From Alphaproteobacteria bacterium (lineage in GTDB: Bacteria; Pseudomonadota; Alphaproteobacteria; RF32; CAG-239): DNA of 6,991 nucleotides. Under the pieces are notes generated by a model, which saw nothing but the letters and a program-made list of their open reading frames with translations, made no database searches and was not told the origin of the DNA. How positions within the stretch are numbered: the stretch's first letter is position 1; each line of letters opens with the position of its first letter. This document shows, one piece after another, positions 6,224-6,991 of this stretch. The DNA is taken from contig JAFYWO010000083.1 in assembly GCA_017557925.1 (NCBI GenBank), positions 1 to 6,991 on the forward strand, given 5' to 3'. A program made the translations under genes and the position numbers.

Positions 6224-6991
6224 TTATTTTGAACCTAAACCACCTAATGTCTTAAAGAAAAATGTTACGCCAAATTCATAGTCATCATCCAACGTTTTAC
6301 TGTCATAATAATATTTTTTAGCATTAAACGACAATTTTAAACACTCATCTTCATAAGTCAAGTGTCCGCCTTGCTCCAAAGAACCTCCGTTATCGGTTAG
6401 GTCAATTCTGTCATAAACTCCCAATCTCCAGTTACGAGTAAGATTAGTATTAACAGATAAATAAAGTTCTTTTCTTTCTTTTGCTTTATAATAAGAATTT
6501 TGGTTTGGTTGTAAATAAATATAAGACGTATACACGTTAAAAATATCACTTCCAACCTTTGCTCCCAACTCACTATAATTTAATTCAAAATCTTCTTTAT
6601 CCAAGCGAAATCTGTAATTTAAATCCAAATTTCTATGTGGAGATGCATAGATACGTCCAACATAATCAGAAACTCTATCTTCTTCACCGATAATATCCAT
6701 AAATGAACTTTCATCAGATAGATTATATGTTTGAGCAATAAACGCTGATGTTCTGCCCATAATATTACCATAAGAACTCCAATTCAAACCATAACTTAAA
6801 CGACTACCATCATCATTTCTGTCATAGCCGGCAAACCTGTCAAGACTTAAAATATTTGCATCATCAAATTCTGCATCTACACTATCCGCATTTGGTATTT
6901 TATCAAAATCATTCTTTTCATCAGGCGCAAAAGCTGCAACTACAACCGGTTCCAAAATTTGTCTTGTTGTATCTGTTGCTCTAACAAAAGG
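6224..6991 (-). CDS. lptD: LPS-assembly protein LptD, C-terminal beta-barrel (5' part beyond window)
   Basis: The LptD barrel with LptE moves lipopolysaccharide into the outer leaflet of the outer membrane. Only the last 255 codons are visible: the frame is open to the right edge, and the TTG at 6955 that could look like a start is an internal Leu codon. The first visible residues, PFVRATDTTRQILEPVVV, are followed by IPNADSVDAEFDDANILSLD and RFAGYDRNDDGSR, which match the conserved LptD block (IPNEDS, FDDTNLFSLNRFPGYDR in relatives, from memory). The rest alternates polar and aromatic residues as amphipathic beta-strands and ends in EFGVTFFFKTLGGLG, an expected terminal strand. The stop is 13 bp before surA, in the standard order. 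The promoter and the N-terminal OstA-like domain lie outside the window. Presence of lptD implies an LPS-bearing outer membrane. Confidence 0.93.
   Translation of the reverse strand, partial: PFVRATDTTRQILEPVVVAAFAPDEKNDFDKIPNADSVDAEFDDANILSLDRFAGYDRNDDGSRLSYGLNWSSYGNIMGRTSAFIAQTYNLSDESSFMDIIGEEDRVSDYVGRIYASPHRNLDLNYRFRLDKEDFELNYSELGAKVGSDIFNVYTSYIYLQPNQNSYYKAKERKELYLSVNTNLTRNWRLGVYDRIDLTDNGGSLEQGGHLTYEDECLKLSFNAKKYYYDSKTLDDDYEFGVTFFFKTLGGLGSK

Noticed and set aside
6953..6955. Start of a 243-residue gene at the right end
   Set aside because: The codon is an internal TTG; the frame continues to the edge with LptD-like residues (TDTTRQIL), so the gene is truncated by the window.

Overview
This AT-rich window is most likely chromosomal DNA from an alphaproteobacterium, probably a host-associated or gut-type lineage with a small, low-GC genome. 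Three things point there: a GapR (DUF2312) gene beside pyruvate kinase, an lptD-surA-rsmA run with the usual proteobacterial order, and long palindromic repeats reminiscent of those in Rickettsiales. Species cannot be assigned from sequence reading alone. There is no gene-free stretch longer than 300 bases; the longest is the repeat region at the left edge.

Layout, left to right. (1) Positions 1-223 hold two copies of an 86-bp direct repeat, 123 bp apart. The second copy is the core of a long imperfect palindrome (about 99-223) that abuts the pyk stop codon. (2) pyk (minus, 225-1646) and gapR (plus, 1817-2065) diverge from a 170-bp region with a good sigma70-type promoter for each. (3) A bidirectional hairpin terminator (2079-2106) separates gapR from the convergent gene to its right. 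(4) From the right edge down to 2123 everything is on the minus strand and tightly packed: lptD (3' part only), surA, rsmA, aaxB, aaxC. Gaps are 13, 1, 66 and 28 bp and I see no terminator inside, so a single transcript is plausible.

The run joins two functions. lptD and surA serve outer-membrane biogenesis: SurA is a periplasmic chaperone for beta-barrel proteins, and LptD is one of its clients and the LPS translocon. rsmA dimethylates 16S rRNA. This is the classical lptD-surA-pdxA-rsmA cluster without pdxA. Behind it is a two-gene arginine module: a pyruvoyl-dependent arginine decarboxylase that looks like chlamydial AaxB, and an arginine/agmatine antiporter of the AaxC/ArcD type. Together they would import arginine, decarboxylate it and export agmatine, consuming a cytoplasmic proton.

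The points most worth a second look are the chlamydia-like aaxBC pair attached to a housekeeping operon, the long palindromic repeat next to pyk, and the missing pdxA.
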